Origin: Streptomyces sp. TRM64462
GTDB taxonomy: Bacteria > Actinomycetota > Actinomycetes > Streptomycetales > Streptomycetaceae
Assembly (NCBI RefSeq): GCF_013362995.1
Contig: NZ_JABWDV010000347.1
Span: 1 to 64,000, forward strand
Length of the DNA stretch: 64,000 nt
Reading direction: 5' to 3'
The notes beneath the pieces are model-generated. The model did no database searches. It was given only the letters and a program-made list of their open reading frames with translations, and had not been told where the DNA came from. Shown here piece after piece: positions 32,787 to 42,010 of this stretch (the first letter of the stretch is position 1; each line of letters opens with the position of its first letter). The translations under genes were made by a program, and so were the position numbers.

Positions 32787-33473
32787 TCACCTGCAGGATC
32801 CGGGCCGTGAGGCCCTCGTACGGGTGGCCGGGCGGGACGGGTCGGCCAGGAACGCGCGGTAGGCGGGCTCCGACGGGAAGCTGAGGAGGTGGACCTCCGC
32901 GTGCCCGTCGTCCGTGCGCAGGCGTCGTTCCAGGCGGCCGCCGTGGCGGGGCAGGAGCGCGAGGAGCCGGTCCTCGTGCGCCCGCGCGCCCGGTACGTCG
33001 TCCGGCGGGAGGTCCAGGACGGCGGCGACCTGGAAGCGCGGCGGCGCCCCGGCGCCGTCCGCGTCGAGCCGCTTGTGGAAGTGGACGTCGACGTTGCCGC
33101 CCGGGATGCCCTCGGTGCGGCCCGTCTCGACGTACCCCAGCTTGCGGTAGAAGCCGGGCGCCTGGAACGAGAAGGACGACACGACCATGTCGCGGCACCC
33201 GCGCCGCCGCGCCTCCTCCTCGGCGGCCCGCATCAGCCGCGTACCGAGCCCCGTACCGCGCTGGTCCTCGCGGACCCACAGCATGCTGACGCCGCAGCAG
33301 CCGCCCCAGGTCCAGCCGGTGAGGCCGCCGGCGACCGCGCCTTCGTCGTCCGTGGCGCGCACGGACAGCCCGGCCTCGTCGCCGGCGCCGGTCGCCCGCC
33401 GGTTGAAGTCGGTCAGTCCGGCGTCGAGTACGGACTCCAGCTCCTTGTCCTCGCCGCCCGTCGTCAGCTTCAC
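32787..33473 (-). CDS. GNAT acetyltransferase with C-terminal barrel domain
   Basis: A 228-residue protein. Residues 1-135 form a GNAT fold, with the acetyl-CoA site in MLWVREDQRGTGLGTRLM and RRGCRDMVVSSFSFQAPGFY; residues 140-215 resemble a dimeric alpha/beta-barrel domain (FQVAAVLDLPPDDV, HLLSFPSEPAYRAFL). The last dozen codons (TRTRASRPGSCR) look unnatural, whereas the next frame continues with HPYEGLTARILQVTEAYT up to 32770, suggesting a 1-nt shift near 32830. GTG 33473 lies in the second of two 26-bp direct repeats at the cobN junction. Confidence 0.75.
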   Translation of the reverse strand: MKLTTGGEDKELESVLDAGLTDFNRRATGAGDEAGLSVRATDDEGAVAGGLTGWTWGGCCGVSMLWVREDQRGTGLGTRLMRAAEEEARRRGCRDMVVSSFSFQAPGFYRKLGYVETGRTEGIPGGNVDVHFHKRLDADGAGAPPRFQVAAVLDLPPDDVPGARAHEDRLLALLPRHGGRLERRLRTDDGHAEVHLLSFPSEPAYRAFLADPSRPATRTRASRPGSCR

Positions 33474-33499
33474 GCTTCGCCGCCCGTCGTCAGCCTCAC
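33448..33499. repeat. Tandem 26-bp duplication at the cobN/GNAT junction
   Basis: Copies at 33448-33473 and 33474-33499 match at 23 of 26 bases. Each contains a GTG followed by codons reading (A/G)GG CTG ACG ACG GGC GGC or a near variant. The upstream copy overlaps the cobN stop codon (GTGA), and opens a 9-codon frame ending at TGA 33470-33472, which overlaps the GTG of the GNAT gene. Confidence 0.85.
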
Positions 33500-36400
33500 G
33501 CCTCGTCGCCCTCCCCTTCGAGGTCGCCCTCCGTCTCCAGGAACACCCGCCGCAGCTCCTCCAGCACCGCCGGGTCCGGCTTGGCCCACATGCCCCGCGA
33601 CTCGGCTTCCAGTAGCCGCTCCGCGATGCCGTGCAGCGCCCACGGGTTGGCCTCCTGGAGGAACGCCCGGTTCTCCGGGTCCAGGACGTACGCCTCCGTC
33701 AGCTTGTCGTACATCCAGTCCGCCACCACGCCCGTCGTCGCGTCGTAGCCGAACAGATAGTCCACCGTCGCGGCCAGCTCGAACGCGCCCTTGTAGCCGT
33801 GCCGCCGCATCGCCTCGATCCAGCGCGGGTTGACGACGCGGGCGCGGAAGACGCGGGACGTCTCCTCGACGAGCGTGCGCGTCCGGACCGTCTCGGGGCG
33901 CGTCGAGTCGCCGATGTACGCCTCGGGGGCCGTGCCCCGCAGCGCCCGCACCGTCGCGACCATGCCGCCGTGGTACTGGAAGTAGTCGTCGGAGTCCGCG
34001 ATGTCGTGCTCGCGCGTGTCCGTGTTCTTCGCGGCGACCGCGATGCGCTTGTACGCCGTCTCCATCTCGTCCCGCGCCGGGCGGCCGTCGAGCCCGCGCC
34101 CGTACGCGTAGCCGCCCCACACCGTGTACACCTCGGCCAGGTCGGCGTCCGTGCGCCAGTCACGCGAGTCGATGAGCTGGAGCAGCCCGGCGCCGTACGT
34201 GCCGGGGCGGGAGCCGAAGATGCGGGTGGTGGCGCGGCGTTCGTCGCCGTGCGCCGCCAGGTCCGCCTGGGTGTGGGCGCGGACGTAGTTCTCCCCGGCC
34301 GGTTCGTCGAGGCCGGCCGCGAGGCGTACCGCGTCGTCCAGCAGCGCCACCGTGTGCGGGAACGCGTCCCGGAAGAAGCCGGAGATGCGGAGGGTCACGT
34401 CCACGCGCGGCCGGCCCAGCTCCTCCAGGGGGATCGGCTCCAGGCCGGTCACGCGGCGCGACGCGTCGTCCCAGACCGGGCGGACGCCCAGCAGGGCGAG
34501 CGCCTCGGCCACGTCGTCGCCGCTGGTGCGCATCGCGCTCGTCCCCCACAGGGACAGGCCTACGGACGTAGGCCACGCGCCGTTGTCGGCGCGGTACCGC
34601 TCAAGGAGCGAGTCGGCCAGCGCCTGGCCCGTCTCCCAGGCCAGCTTGGACGGTACGGCCTTGGGGTCGACCGAGTAGAAGTTGCGGCCCGTCGGCAGCA
34701 CGTTCACCAGGCCGCGCAGCGGTGAGCCCGAAGGACCGGCCGGCACGAAGCCGCCGTTCAGCGCGTGGACCGCGTGGTCCAGTTCGGCCGTCGTCGCGTC
34801 CAGGCGCGGGACGACCTGCCGGGCCGCGAAGTCCAGCACCGCCGCGACCGGTTCGCCGTACCCCTCCGCGACGGACGCCACGGCCGCCGGGTCCCAGCCG
34901 GCCGCCTCCATGGCCTCGACCAGGGCCCGCGCCTTCGCCTCCGCCTCGTCGGCGGTCGTACGGGTCGCGGCGGACTCGTCCAGGCCGAGCGCCTCGCGCA
35001 GCCCGGGCAGGGACTGCGTGCCGCCCCAGATCTGGCGGGCGCGCAGGATCGACAGGACCAGGTTGACGCGCTCGGGGCCCTTCGGAGCCGTACCGAGCAC
35101 GTGGAGGCCGTCGCGGATCTGGGCGTCCTTCACCTCGCACAGCCAGCCGTCGACGTGGAGGAGGAAGTCGTCGAAGCCGTCGTCGTCGGGGCGGTCCTCC
35201 AGGCCGAGGTCGTGGTCGAGCTTGGCGGCCTGGATGAGGGTCCAGATCTGGGCGCGGATCGCCGGCAGCTTCGACGGGTCCATCGAGGAGATCTGCGCGT
35301 ACTCGTCGAGCAGCTGCTCCAGGCGGGCGATGTCGCCGTACGAGTCGGCGCGCGCCATCGGCGGCACGAGGTGGTCGACGAGCGTGGCGTGGACGCGCCG
35401 CTTGGCCTGCGTGCCCTCGCCGGGGTCGTTGACCAGGAACGGGTAGACGAGCGGCAGGTCGCCGAGTGCCGCGTCGGGGCCGCACGCGGCGGACAGGCCC
35501 GCGTTCTTGCCGGGCAGCCACTCCAGGTTGCCGTGCTTGCCGAGGTGGACCATGGCGTCCGCGCCGAAGCCGCCGTCCGCGCGCGAGGAGGCGATCCAGC
35601 GGTAGGCGGCCAGGTAGTGGTGGGACGGCGGCAGGTCCGGGTCGTGGTAGATCGCGATGGGGTTCTCGCCGAAACCACGCGGCGGCTGGATCACGACCAG
35701 CAGGTTCCCGCGGCGCAGCGCGGCCAGCACGATGTCACCCTCGGGATTGCGGGACCGGTCGAGGAACATCTCGCCCGGCGCCGGGCCCCAGTGCTCCTCC
35801 ACCTGCTCCCGCAGCTCCTGCGGCAGCGTGGCGTACCAGCGCTTGTAGTCGGCGGCGGGGATGCGGACCGGGTTGCGGGCGAGCTGCTCCTCGGTGAGCC
35901 AGTCCTGGTCGTGGCCGCCCGCCTCGATGAGGGCGTAGATCAGTTCGTCGCCGTCGCCGGACACCAGGCCCGGGATGTCCTCCTCGGGCCCGAAGTCGTA
36001 GCCCTCGGCGCGCAGCCGGCGCAGCAGCGCGACGGCGGAGGCCGGGGTGTCGAGGCCGACGGCGTTGCCGATGCGGGAGTGCTTGGTCGGGTACGCGGAG
36101 AGGACCAGCGCCAGCCGCTTCTCGCTGTTCGGGATGTGGCGGAGGCGGGCGTGCCGTACGGCGATCCCGGCGACGCGCGCGGCACGCTCGGCGTCGGCGA
36201 CGTACGCGGGGAGCCCGTCCTCGTCGATCTCCTTGAAGGAGAACGGGACGGTGATGAGCCGCCCGTCGAACTCGGGGACGGCGACCTGGCTGGCGGCGTC
36301 GAGCGGGGAGAGCCCCTCGTCGTTCTCCTCCCAGGCGCTGCGCGGCCCGGTCAGGCACAAGGCCTGGAGGACGGGCACGTCGAGCTGGGCGAGCGCGCCC

Positions 36401-37158
36401 GCGTCCCACGCGTCCTCGTCGCCCGCCCGTCTCCCACCACCGCCCTCAAACGAGGCGCCCTGCGCCACCCCCATGTCTGCTGCCTGGGCGTCGGCGGGCT
36501 TGGTGCCGCCGGCGGCGAGGACGGTGGTGACGACGGCGTCGGCGCCGCGCAGCCGGTCGAGCAGCTCGGGTTCGGGGGCGCGGAGCGACGCCACGTACAG
36601 CGGGAGGGCCTGCCCTCCGGCGTCCTCGACGGCGTCGCAGAGGGCGCCGACGAAGGCGGTGTTGCCGCTCATGTGGTGGGCGCGGTAGTAGAGCACGGCG
36701 ACGGTCGGGCCGTCGGTGCGGCGCGGGGTGCGCTCCAGGGGGCCCCAGGTGGGGGCGGGCGCCGGAGGATCGAAGCCGTGGCCGGTGAGCAGGACCGTGT
36801 CGGAGAGGAACCGGGCGAGCTGTTCCAGGTTGTCCGGGCCGCCGTGCGCGAGGTAGGCGTGCGCCTCGGTGGCGACGCCGACGGGGACGGTGGACGCCTC
36901 CATGAGCTGGGCGTCGGGGGCCTGTTCGCCGGTGAGGAAGACGACGGGCCGGTCCTGGGCGCGGAGCAGGGCGATGCCGTCCTCCCAGGCGCGCAGCCCG
37001 CCGAGGAGCCGTACGACGACGAGGTCGGCGCCGTCGAGCAGCCCGGGCAGGTCGTCGAGCGGGAGGCGTGAGGGGTTGGCGAACCGGTACTCCACCGGGC
37101 CGGCGGCCGCGCGGGCGCTCAGCAGGTCGGTGTCGGAGTGCGACAGCAGCAGGATCAC
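33496..37158 (-). CDS. cobN: Cobaltochelatase subunit CobN
   Basis: A 1220-residue large subunit of the ATP-dependent cobaltochelatase (CobNST), which inserts cobalt into hydrogenobyrinate a,c-diamide in the aerobic cobalamin pathway. Recognised segments include HYLAAYRWIASS, HLGKHGNLEWLPGK, LVYPFLVNDPGEGTQAKRR, VLGTAPKGPERVNLVLSILR, and DSRDWRTDADLAEVYTVWGG near the end. GTG 37158 opens the conserved VILLLSHSDTDL; it directly follows a cobalamin riboswitch, which should shut it off when coenzyme B12 is abundant. CobS and CobT are not in the window. A GTGA overlaps a short duplicated start region of the next gene. Confidence 0.95.
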   Translation of the reverse strand: MILLLSHSDTDLLSARAAAGPVEYRFANPSRLPLDDLPGLLDGADLVVVRLLGGLRAWEDGIALLRAQDRPVVFLTGEQAPDAQLMEASTVPVGVATEAHAYLAHGGPDNLEQLARFLSDTVLLTGHGFDPPAPAPTWGPLERTPRRTDGPTVAVLYYRAHHMSGNTAFVGALCDAVEDAGGQALPLYVASLRAPEPELLDRLRGADAVVTTVLAAGGTKPADAQAADMGVAQGASFEGGGGRRAGDEDAWDAGALAQLDVPVLQALCLTGPRSAWEENDEGLSPLDAASQVAVPEFDGRLITVPFSFKEIDEDGLPAYVADAERAARVAGIAVRHARLRHIPNSEKRLALVLSAYPTKHSRIGNAVGLDTPASAVALLRRLRAEGYDFGPEEDIPGLVSGDGDELIYALIEAGGHDQDWLTEEQLARNPVRIPAADYKRWYATLPQELREQVEEHWGPAPGEMFLDRSRNPEGDIVLAALRRGNLLVVIQPPRGFGENPIAIYHDPDLPPSHHYLAAYRWIASSRADGGFGADAMVHLGKHGNLEWLPGKNAGLSAACGPDAALGDLPLVYPFLVNDPGEGTQAKRRVHATLVDHLVPPMARADSYGDIARLEQLLDEYAQISSMDPSKLPAIRAQIWTLIQAAKLDHDLGLEDRPDDDGFDDFLLHVDGWLCEVKDAQIRDGLHVLGTAPKGPERVNLVLSILRARQIWGGTQSLPGLREALGLDESAATRTTADEAEAKARALVEAMEAAGWDPAAVASVAEGYGEPVAAVLDFAARQVVPRLDATTAELDHAVHALNGGFVPAGPSGSPLRGLVNVLPTGRNFYSVDPKAVPSKLAWETGQALADSLLERYRADNGAWPTSVGLSLWGTSAMRTSGDDVAEALALLGVRPVWDDASRRVTGLEPIPLEELGRPRVDVTLRISGFFRDAFPHTVALLDDAVRLAAGLDEPAGENYVRAHTQADLAAHGDERRATTRIFGSRPGTYGAGLLQLIDSRDWRTDADLAEVYTVWGGYAYGRGLDGRPARDEMETAYKRIAVAAKNTDTREHDIADSDDYFQYHGGMVATVRALRGTAPEAYIGDSTRPETVRTRTLVEETSRVFRARVVNPRWIEAMRRHGYKGAFELAATVDYLFGYDATTGVVADWMYDKLTEAYVLDPENRAFLQEANPWALHGIAERLLEAESRGMWAKPDPAVLEELRRVFLETEGDLEGEGDEA

Positions 37159-37202
37159 AGCGGTGCCGGGCCTTCCTCGGGGTGTCCTCGCCCCGGGTGG
37201 TC

Positions 37203-37325
37203 GTGGGGTGGCGGGAGTTCCTGACTCACCTGCCCCGTGCGGGGCCGGTTCACAGTGGCGGGACCGCGCCGGATTCTCACCGGGCTTCCTCCCTAGGGTC
37301 CTGGGACCCTGTGCCGTCTGCATAG
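37203..37325 (-). promoter_or_regulatory. Cobalamin (B12) riboswitch upstream of cobN
   Basis: On the minus strand, in order: GGGAGGAAGCCCGGUGAGAA, UCCGGCGCGGUCCC, the invariant B12 box GCCACUG (as CAGTGGC at 37253-37259 on the + strand), and then GUGAGUCAGGAACUCCC. These are the diagnostic core of cobalamin riboswitches. The start boundary is approximate. The transcript must begin within the 5' end of the divergent cobG gene. It should lower cobN expression when adenosylcobalamin is present. Confidence 0.9.
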
Positions 37326-37339
37326 TAGAGGCTGCGCGT

Positions 37340-38626
37340 ATGCTCGCCGCCATGCCGCCCAGCTCATCAAAGCCCCGGAACGGGGGCGAAAGTCATATAC
37401 GGGACGCCCCTGTTCGGGGCCGTCCCGACGGCCCCGCCCGCCCTGTCCGGGACCGTGATGACGCCTGCCCCGGTGCCCTGCGGCTGCATCGCGCCGACGA
37501 CGGCGGGCTGGCCCGGCTGCGGCTGCCCACAGGCGTTCTGACACCCCGGCAGCTCTTTGTCCTGGCCGACGCCGCCGACCGGCTGGGCGACGGCCGCGTC
37601 GGCGTCACCTCACGCGGCAACATCGACCTGCGGGGGCTCGGGGACGGCTGCGGCGCGGAGCTGGCGGAGGTGCTGTCCGACGCCGGACTGCTGCCGTCGG
37701 CGGCGCATGAGCGCGTACGGAACATGGTGGTGTCGCCGCTGGCCGGACTGGACGGACAGGGCTGCGCGGACGTCCAGTTGTGGGCGCGCGAGCTGGACGG
37801 GCTGCTGTGCGCCGAGGCGTGGACGGCGGCCCTGTCGGGGCGCTTCCTGTTCGCCGTGGACGACGGGCGCGGTGACGTGGCGGGCCTGGGCGGCGATGTG
37901 ACGTTGCTCGCAGAGCCGGGCGGGCACGCTCTGGTACGGATCGGGGGCCGCGCGCTGCGCGTCGCGGCGGCCGACGCCCCGCGTGCCGCGCTGGCGGCGG
38001 CCGAGGCGTTCCTGGCGGCCGCGCGGGAGGCGGGCACGGGTGCGTGGCGGGTGGCCGAGCTCCCGGAGGGGCGGAGGGTGGACGTGGCGGGGCACCTGGC
38101 GCGTGCGGGGGTCGCGGCGGAGCCCGCCGCCCCGGAGGCGTACCCCGTGGCCGGGCCGCCGGAGCCGGGCGTCGTCGGGGACGGCCGGGCCGTGTCCGTG
38201 GTCGCGCCCCTCGGGCGGGTCACGAGCGGCCAGTTCCGCGCGCTGGCGCCCGCCGCGGAGGTGCGCGCCGCGGCGGTGCCCCGCGCGGAGGTGCGCGTCA
38301 CACCGTGGCGCGGCTTTGTCGTGACCGGCCTCGCGGACCACGGGGCGGCCGAGGCGCGGCTGGCGGCACTGGAAGAGGCCGGCTACCTGACCCGCCCCGA
38401 TACGCCCTGGCTCGGCGTCACCGCCTGCACAGGCCGCCCGGGCTGCGCCAAATCCCTGGCCGACGTACGGACGGACGCACGGCCGCTGGACCACGGCGGG
38501 CTGCCCGTCCACTGGTCGGGCTGCGAGCGCCGCTGCGGCCACCCACGGGGCGCGTGGGTGGACGTCCTGGCGACGGGCGACGCCACCTACGACATCACCG
38601 TCCGAGACGACGTACAGAAGAGATGA
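37340..38626 (+). CDS. cobG: CobG, precorrin-3B synthase (nitrite/sulfite reductase-like)
   Basis: A 428-residue iron-sulfur oxygenase of the aerobic cobalamin route, converting precorrin-3A to precorrin-3B. The N-terminal [19 protein letters not shown] and [15 protein letters not shown] are ferredoxin-like half-domains; the [4Fe-4S]/sirohaem-type cysteines appear as [11 protein letters not shown] and GCERRCGHP near the C-terminus. Two starts are possible, ATG 37340 (AGAGG 8 nt upstream) or 37352; the first is preferred. It overlaps cobH by ATGA and is divergent from the riboswitch-controlled cobN. Confidence 0.93.
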   Translation: MLAAMPPSSSKPRNGGESHIRDAPVRGRPDGPARPVRDRDDACPGALRLHRADDGGLARLRLPTGVLTPRQLFVLADAADRLGDGRVGVTSRGNIDLRGLGDGCGAELAEVLSDAGLLPSAAHERVRNMVVSPLAGLDGQGCADVQLWARELDGLLCAEAWTAALSGRFLFAVDDGRGDVAGLGGDVTLLAEPGGHALVRIGGRALRVAAADAPRAALAAAEAFLAAAREAGTGAWRVAELPEGRRVDVAGHLARAGVAAEPAAPEAYPVAGPPEPGVVGDGRAVSVVAPLGRVTSGQFRALAPAAEVRAAAVPRAEVRVTPWRGFVVTGLADHGAAEARLAALEEAGYLTRPDTPWLGVTACTGRPGCAKSLADVRTDARPLDHGGLPVHWSGCERRCGHPRGAWVDVLATGDATYDITVRDDVQKR

Positions 38627-39264
38627 GCGGGAGCACAGTGTTCGACTACGAGAAGGACGGCGCGGAGATCTACCGCCGCTCCTTTGCCACGATCCGCGCC
38701 GAGGCGGATCTCGCGGGTCTGCCCGCCGACGTCAGCCAGGTCGCCGTGCGGATGATCCACGCCTGCGGCATGGTCGACCTGGTCCGCGACCTCGCGTACA
38801 CGCCGCAGGTGGTGTCGCGCGCCCGCGCGGCCCTGCGCTCCGGTGCGCCGATCCTGTGCGACGCGCAGATGGTGGCGAGCGGCGTCACACGCAAGCGGCT
38901 GCCCGCCGACAACGACGTGATCTGCACGCTGTCCGACCCGTCCGTGCCGGACCTGGCCGCCGAGCTGGGCACGACCCGCAGCGCGGCCGCGCTGGAGCTG
39001 TGGCGCGACCGTCTGGAGGGCTCGGTCGTGGCCATCGGCAACGCGCCGACCGCGCTCTTCCACCTCCTGGAGATGATCGCCAAGGGCGCGCCCCGCCCGG
39101 CGGCCGTCCTCGGCATCCCGGTGGGCTTCATCGGCGCGGCCGAGTCCAAGGACGCGCTGGCCGATTCGGAGCTGGGCCTGGACCACATCGTCGTACGGGG
39201 CCGGCGCGGCGGCAGCGCCATGGCGGCCGCGGCGATCAACGCGATCGCGAGCGAGGCGGAATGA
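38623..39264 (+). CDS. cobH: CobH, precorrin-8X methylmutase
   Basis: A 213-residue enzyme that moves the C11 methyl to C12, making hydrogenobyrinate. The catalytic His lies in [13 protein letters not shown]; other family segments are [33 protein letters not shown] and [12 protein letters not shown]. The ATG overlaps the cobG stop (ATGA), and the stop overlaps cobIJ (ATGA), so the three genes cobG, cobH and cobIJ form one coupled operon. Confidence 0.96.
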   Translation: MSGSTVFDYEKDGAEIYRRSFATIRAEADLAGLPADVSQVAVRMIHACGMVDLVRDLAYTPQVVSRARAALRSGAPILCDAQMVASGVTRKRLPADNDVICTLSDPSVPDLAAELGTTRSAAALELWRDRLEGSVVAIGNAPTALFHLLEMIAKGAPRPAAVLGIPVGFIGAAESKDALADSELGLDHIVVRGRRGGSAMAAAAINAIASEAE

Positions 39265-40826
39265 GCGCGCACGTTTCACGTGAAACAACGGCGCCCGGCG
39301 AGGCCCAGGTCTCCAGGGCCGGGAAGCTGTACGGGGTCGGGCTCGGCCCCGGCGACCCGTCCCTGATGACGCTCCGCGCGGTGGAGGTCATCGCGGAGGC
39401 GGACGTCGTGGCGTACCACTGCGCCCGCCACGGCCGTTCGATCGCACGTTCCATCGCGGCGAAGCACATCCGCTCCGATCACGTCGAAGAGCGCCTGATG
39501 TACCCGCTGACCGTGGAGACCACGGACCACCCGGGCGGCTACCGGGGCGCGCTGAACGACTTCTACGAGGAGGCGTCGGCGCGCCTGGCCGCGCACCTGG
39601 ACGCCGGCCGGACGGTCGCGGTGCTCGCGGAGGGCGACCCGCTGTTCTACGGCTCGTACCAGCACATGCACAAGCGGCTGGCCGACCGTTACGACACGGA
39701 GGTCATCCCCGGCATCACGTCCGTCAGCGCGGCGGCGGCCACGATCGGCAAACCGCTCGTGGAGGCCGAGGAGACGCTGACGATCATCCCGGGCACGCTC
39801 CCGGAGGACGAGCTGACGGCCCGGCTGGCGGCCGCGGACTCGGCGGTCGTGATGAAGCTGGGGCGTACGTTCCCGGCGGTGCGCCGCGCCCTGGAGCGTA
39901 CGGACCGGCTGGCGGACGCCCACTACGTGGAGCGGGCCACGATGGAGGGCCGTCGGACGGCGCCCCTCGCGGACGTGGACCCGGACTCTGTGCCGTACTT
40001 CTCGGTGGCGGTGCTGCCGTCCCGCGTGGACACGGGCCCGGCAGCGCCCTCGTGCGGTGAGGTCGTGGTGGTCGGCACGGGCCCGGCGGGCGCGCCGTGG
40101 CTCACGCCCGAGACGCGCGGCGCGCTGGCGTCGGCGACGGACCTGGTGGGCTACACGACGTACCTGGACCGGGTGCCGGAGCGGCCGGGTCAGCGGCGGC
40201 ACGGCTCCGACAACAAGGTGGAGGCGGAGCGCGCCGAGTTCGCCCTGGACCTCGCGCGGCGCGGGCGGCGCGTGGCGGTGGTGTCGGGCGGTGACCCGGG
40301 CGTGTTCGCCATGGCGACGGCGGTCCTGGAGGTGGCGTCGGAGGCTCCGTACACCGACATCCCGGTGCGGGTCCTGCCGGGCGTGACGGCGGCGAACGCG
40401 GCGGCGGCGAAGGCGGGCGCCCCGCTGGGCCACGACTACGCGACGATCTCGCTTTCGGACCGCCTCAAGCCGTGGGACGTCATCGCGGAGCGCCTTCGCG
40501 CGGCGGCGAGCGCCGACCTGGTGCTGGCCCTGTACAACCCGGGCTCCCGCAGCCGTACCTGGCAGGTCGCGCAGGCCCGCGAACTGCTCCTGGAACTCCG
40601 CGCCCCGGACACACCGGTGGTGGTGGCCCGCGACGTGGGCGGCCCGGAGGAGTCGGTACGGGTGCTGTCCCTGAAGGATCTGGACCCCTCCGAGGTCGAC
40701 ATGCGGACGCTCCTGCTCATCGGCTCGTCCCAGACCCGGGCGGTACGCCGCGGCGACGGCACGACGGTGGCGTGGACGCCCCGCCGGTACCCGGAGCCGG
40801 AGGCGGCGCCACAGCCCGGCGGCTGA
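39261..40826 (+). CDS. cobIJ: CobIJ fusion: precorrin-2 C20- and precorrin-3B C17-methyltransferase
   Basis: A 521-residue bifunctional SAM-dependent tetrapyrrole methylase. Residues about 22-250 are CobI ([54 protein letters not shown]); residues 260-505 are CobJ, the ring-contracting C17 methylase ([51 protein letters not shown]). The two steps flank the CobG reaction, whose gene leads the operon. Its N-terminal HVSRET codons contain a perfect parS site. A 12-bp hairpin follows the gene. Confidence 0.96.
   Translation: MSAHVSRETTAPGEAQVSRAGKLYGVGLGPGDPSLMTLRAVEVIAEADVVAYHCARHGRSIARSIAAKHIRSDHVEERLMYPLTVETTDHPGGYRGALNDFYEEASARLAAHLDAGRTVAVLAEGDPLFYGSYQHMHKRLADRYDTEVIPGITSVSAAAATIGKPLVEAEETLTIIPGTLPEDELTARLAAADSAVVMKLGRTFPAVRRALERTDRLADAHYVERATMEGRRTAPLADVDPDSVPYFSVAVLPSRVDTGPAAPSCGEVVVVGTGPAGAPWLTPETRGALASATDLVGYTTYLDRVPERPGQRRHGSDNKVEAERAEFALDLARRGRRVAVVSGGDPGVFAMATAVLEVASEAPYTDIPVRVLPGVTAANAAAAKAGAPLGHDYATISLSDRLKPWDVIAERLRAAASADLVLALYNPGSRSRTWQVAQARELLLELRAPDTPVVVARDVGGPEESVRVLSLKDLDPSEVDMRTLLLIGSSQTRAVRRGDGTTVAWTPRRYPEPEAAPQPGG
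39273..39286. other. parS (ParB-binding) site
   Basis: GTTTCACGTGAAAC, a perfect 14-bp palindrome identical to the Streptomyces parS consensus. It lies 12 bp inside the cobIJ reading frame, encoding HVSRET. ParB loads here to help organise and segregate the origin region; most Streptomyces parS sites lie within a few hundred kb of oriC. No other copy was seen in the window. Confidence 0.9.
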
Positions 40827-40860
40827 GCGCCCCGGCCCCGGCTCCGGAAGCCGTCGGCCC

Positions 40861-40895
40861 GGCCGTCGTACGGACCTCACGCCCGTACGACGGCC
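40861..40895. terminator. Bidirectional terminator after cobIJ
   Basis: A perfect 12-bp stem (GGCCGTCGTACG/CGTACGACGGCC) with an 11-nt loop, 35 bp from the cobIJ stop and 33 bp before the stop of the convergent secreted-protein gene. Confidence 0.85.
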
Positions 40896-40928
40896 GCCGA
40901 CGCCTGGTCACCGCCTGCTGAGCACCGG

Positions 40929-41606
40929 TCAGCGGGACTCGACGAAGGCCCGCCCCTGGTGGTCCTCGGCCCCACAGGAACGTCGCTCCTCGGCGGTCAT
41001 CTTGCGGGACTTGACGACCACCACGTTGTTCTTGCCGTCAGTCCCGTTCTTGGCGGGCCCGGTGATGGTGTCCTTCCAGAACCAGTAGTAGTGGCCCCAC
41101 TTGGGGCTGTCGTAGTGGGTCTGCCATGTCCCGGAGACGGTCTGCATGACCTGGGCCCGCGAAATCCACCCCACCTCACCCGGCTTGACGGTCATGTTGA
41201 GCGAGCTGCTCTCGGTGTGCGTGCTGGACCAGGTGTGCCCGTAGGACGCCGTCACACTCAGGTCCACGATCCCCGCGATGTTGCCGCCCGCCGTGACGGA
41301 AACCCCCACGGAGTCGGTCGAACCCACCGCGTCCGACCAACTCATGGTCTGAGTGGCGTCGGAGGAGCTGCAGTTGTAGAGCGAGTCCGACACCTGCCGG
41401 AACTTGCCCAGGAACGCCTGGCCGAGCACCGGCTCGTTGAACGTGCACTTGCCGAGCCCGGACGCGCAGTCGGCCGTCAGCTCCTTACGGGTCGGCCCGT
41501 CGGCGGCGGCAGCGGGGGAGGCGGAGACAGCCAGTACGCCGCAGGCGGTCGCGGCCAGGACCGCCACGCGGGCGACACGCTGCCGCCCGACACGGTTCAT
41601 CATCAT
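40929..41606 (-). CDS. Secreted beta-rich protein of unknown function
   Basis: A 225-residue exported protein. MMNRVGRQRVARVAVLAATA starts the signal peptide, cleaved probably near ASPAAAADG. The mature protein has four cysteines (DCASGLGKC, YNCSSS, RRSCGAE) and long alternating Ser/Thr/hydrophobic stretches (SVGVSVTAGGNIAG, SVTASYGHTWSSTHTESSSL) followed by PGEVGWISRAQV. This alternation is reminiscent of the membrane-insertion region of aerolysin/ETX-MTX2-type beta-pore-forming proteins, but the similarity is only a pattern judgement. ATG 41606 is one of three consecutive ATGs and follows GAAAGG. Confidence 0.7.
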   Translation of the reverse strand: MMMNRVGRQRVARVAVLAATACGVLAVSASPAAAADGPTRKELTADCASGLGKCTFNEPVLGQAFLGKFRQVSDSLYNCSSSDATQTMSWSDAVGSTDSVGVSVTAGGNIAGIVDLSVTASYGHTWSSTHTESSSLNMTVKPGEVGWISRAQVMQTVSGTWQTHYDSPKWGHYYWFWKDTITGPAKNGTDGKNNVVVVKSRKMTAEERRSCGAEDHQGRAFVESR

Positions 41607-41754
41607 GCTGGGTTGGTGCCTTTCGTGCGCGGTTGGGGGGTAGGTGGACGAACTCCTGGTCTTGTCAAGGAAGTTGAGCATTCGACAACCAGTTCGACCA
41701 CCACCTGTTGCGCGGCATTGTGCCGCCCCCTCGCACGAGAGGGACACATTTCGG

Positions 41755-41949
41755 TCAGTGCCCGTACGGGTGCCGCCGCAGGAGCACGTTGTAGTCGGAC
41801 ACCTTGCTCATGTCCCCTTGGGCCCGCGCCAGGGTCCGCACATCGACGAGCCATGAGCACGCCGCACACCCCTCGACGGGGCTCGGTTCCAGCTCGTGGG
41901 GCAGCGGGAGCTCAACGGGCGCGGTGCTGTATCGCGTGGGTTCGGTCAT
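41755..41949 (-). CDS. Small CxxC-containing hypothetical protein
   Basis: A 64-residue protein beginning MTEPTRYSTAPVELPLPHEL. The middle carries EGCAACSWLVDV with a CxxC, and the end VSDYNVLLRRHPYGH is compact and conserved in appearance. Small proteins of this kind often neighbour XRE regulators in Streptomyces, as here. ATG 41949 is used in preference to a longer reading. The function is unknown; a regulator-linked antigen-like or adaptor role is speculation. Confidence 0.6.
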   Translation of the reverse strand: MTEPTRYSTAPVELPLPHELEPSPVEGCAACSWLVDVRTLARAQGDMSKVSDYNVLLRRHPYGH

Positions 41950-42010
41950 GCACCGATCGTGCTGTCGGCGCACGTGAGGCCCCAGGGACGGAACGTCCCA
42001 CTCTGGCGCT

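Noticed and set aside
34765..37071. 768-codon plus-strand open frame opposite cobN
   Set aside because: Antisense of an unmistakable CobN; no recognisable motif in the translation.
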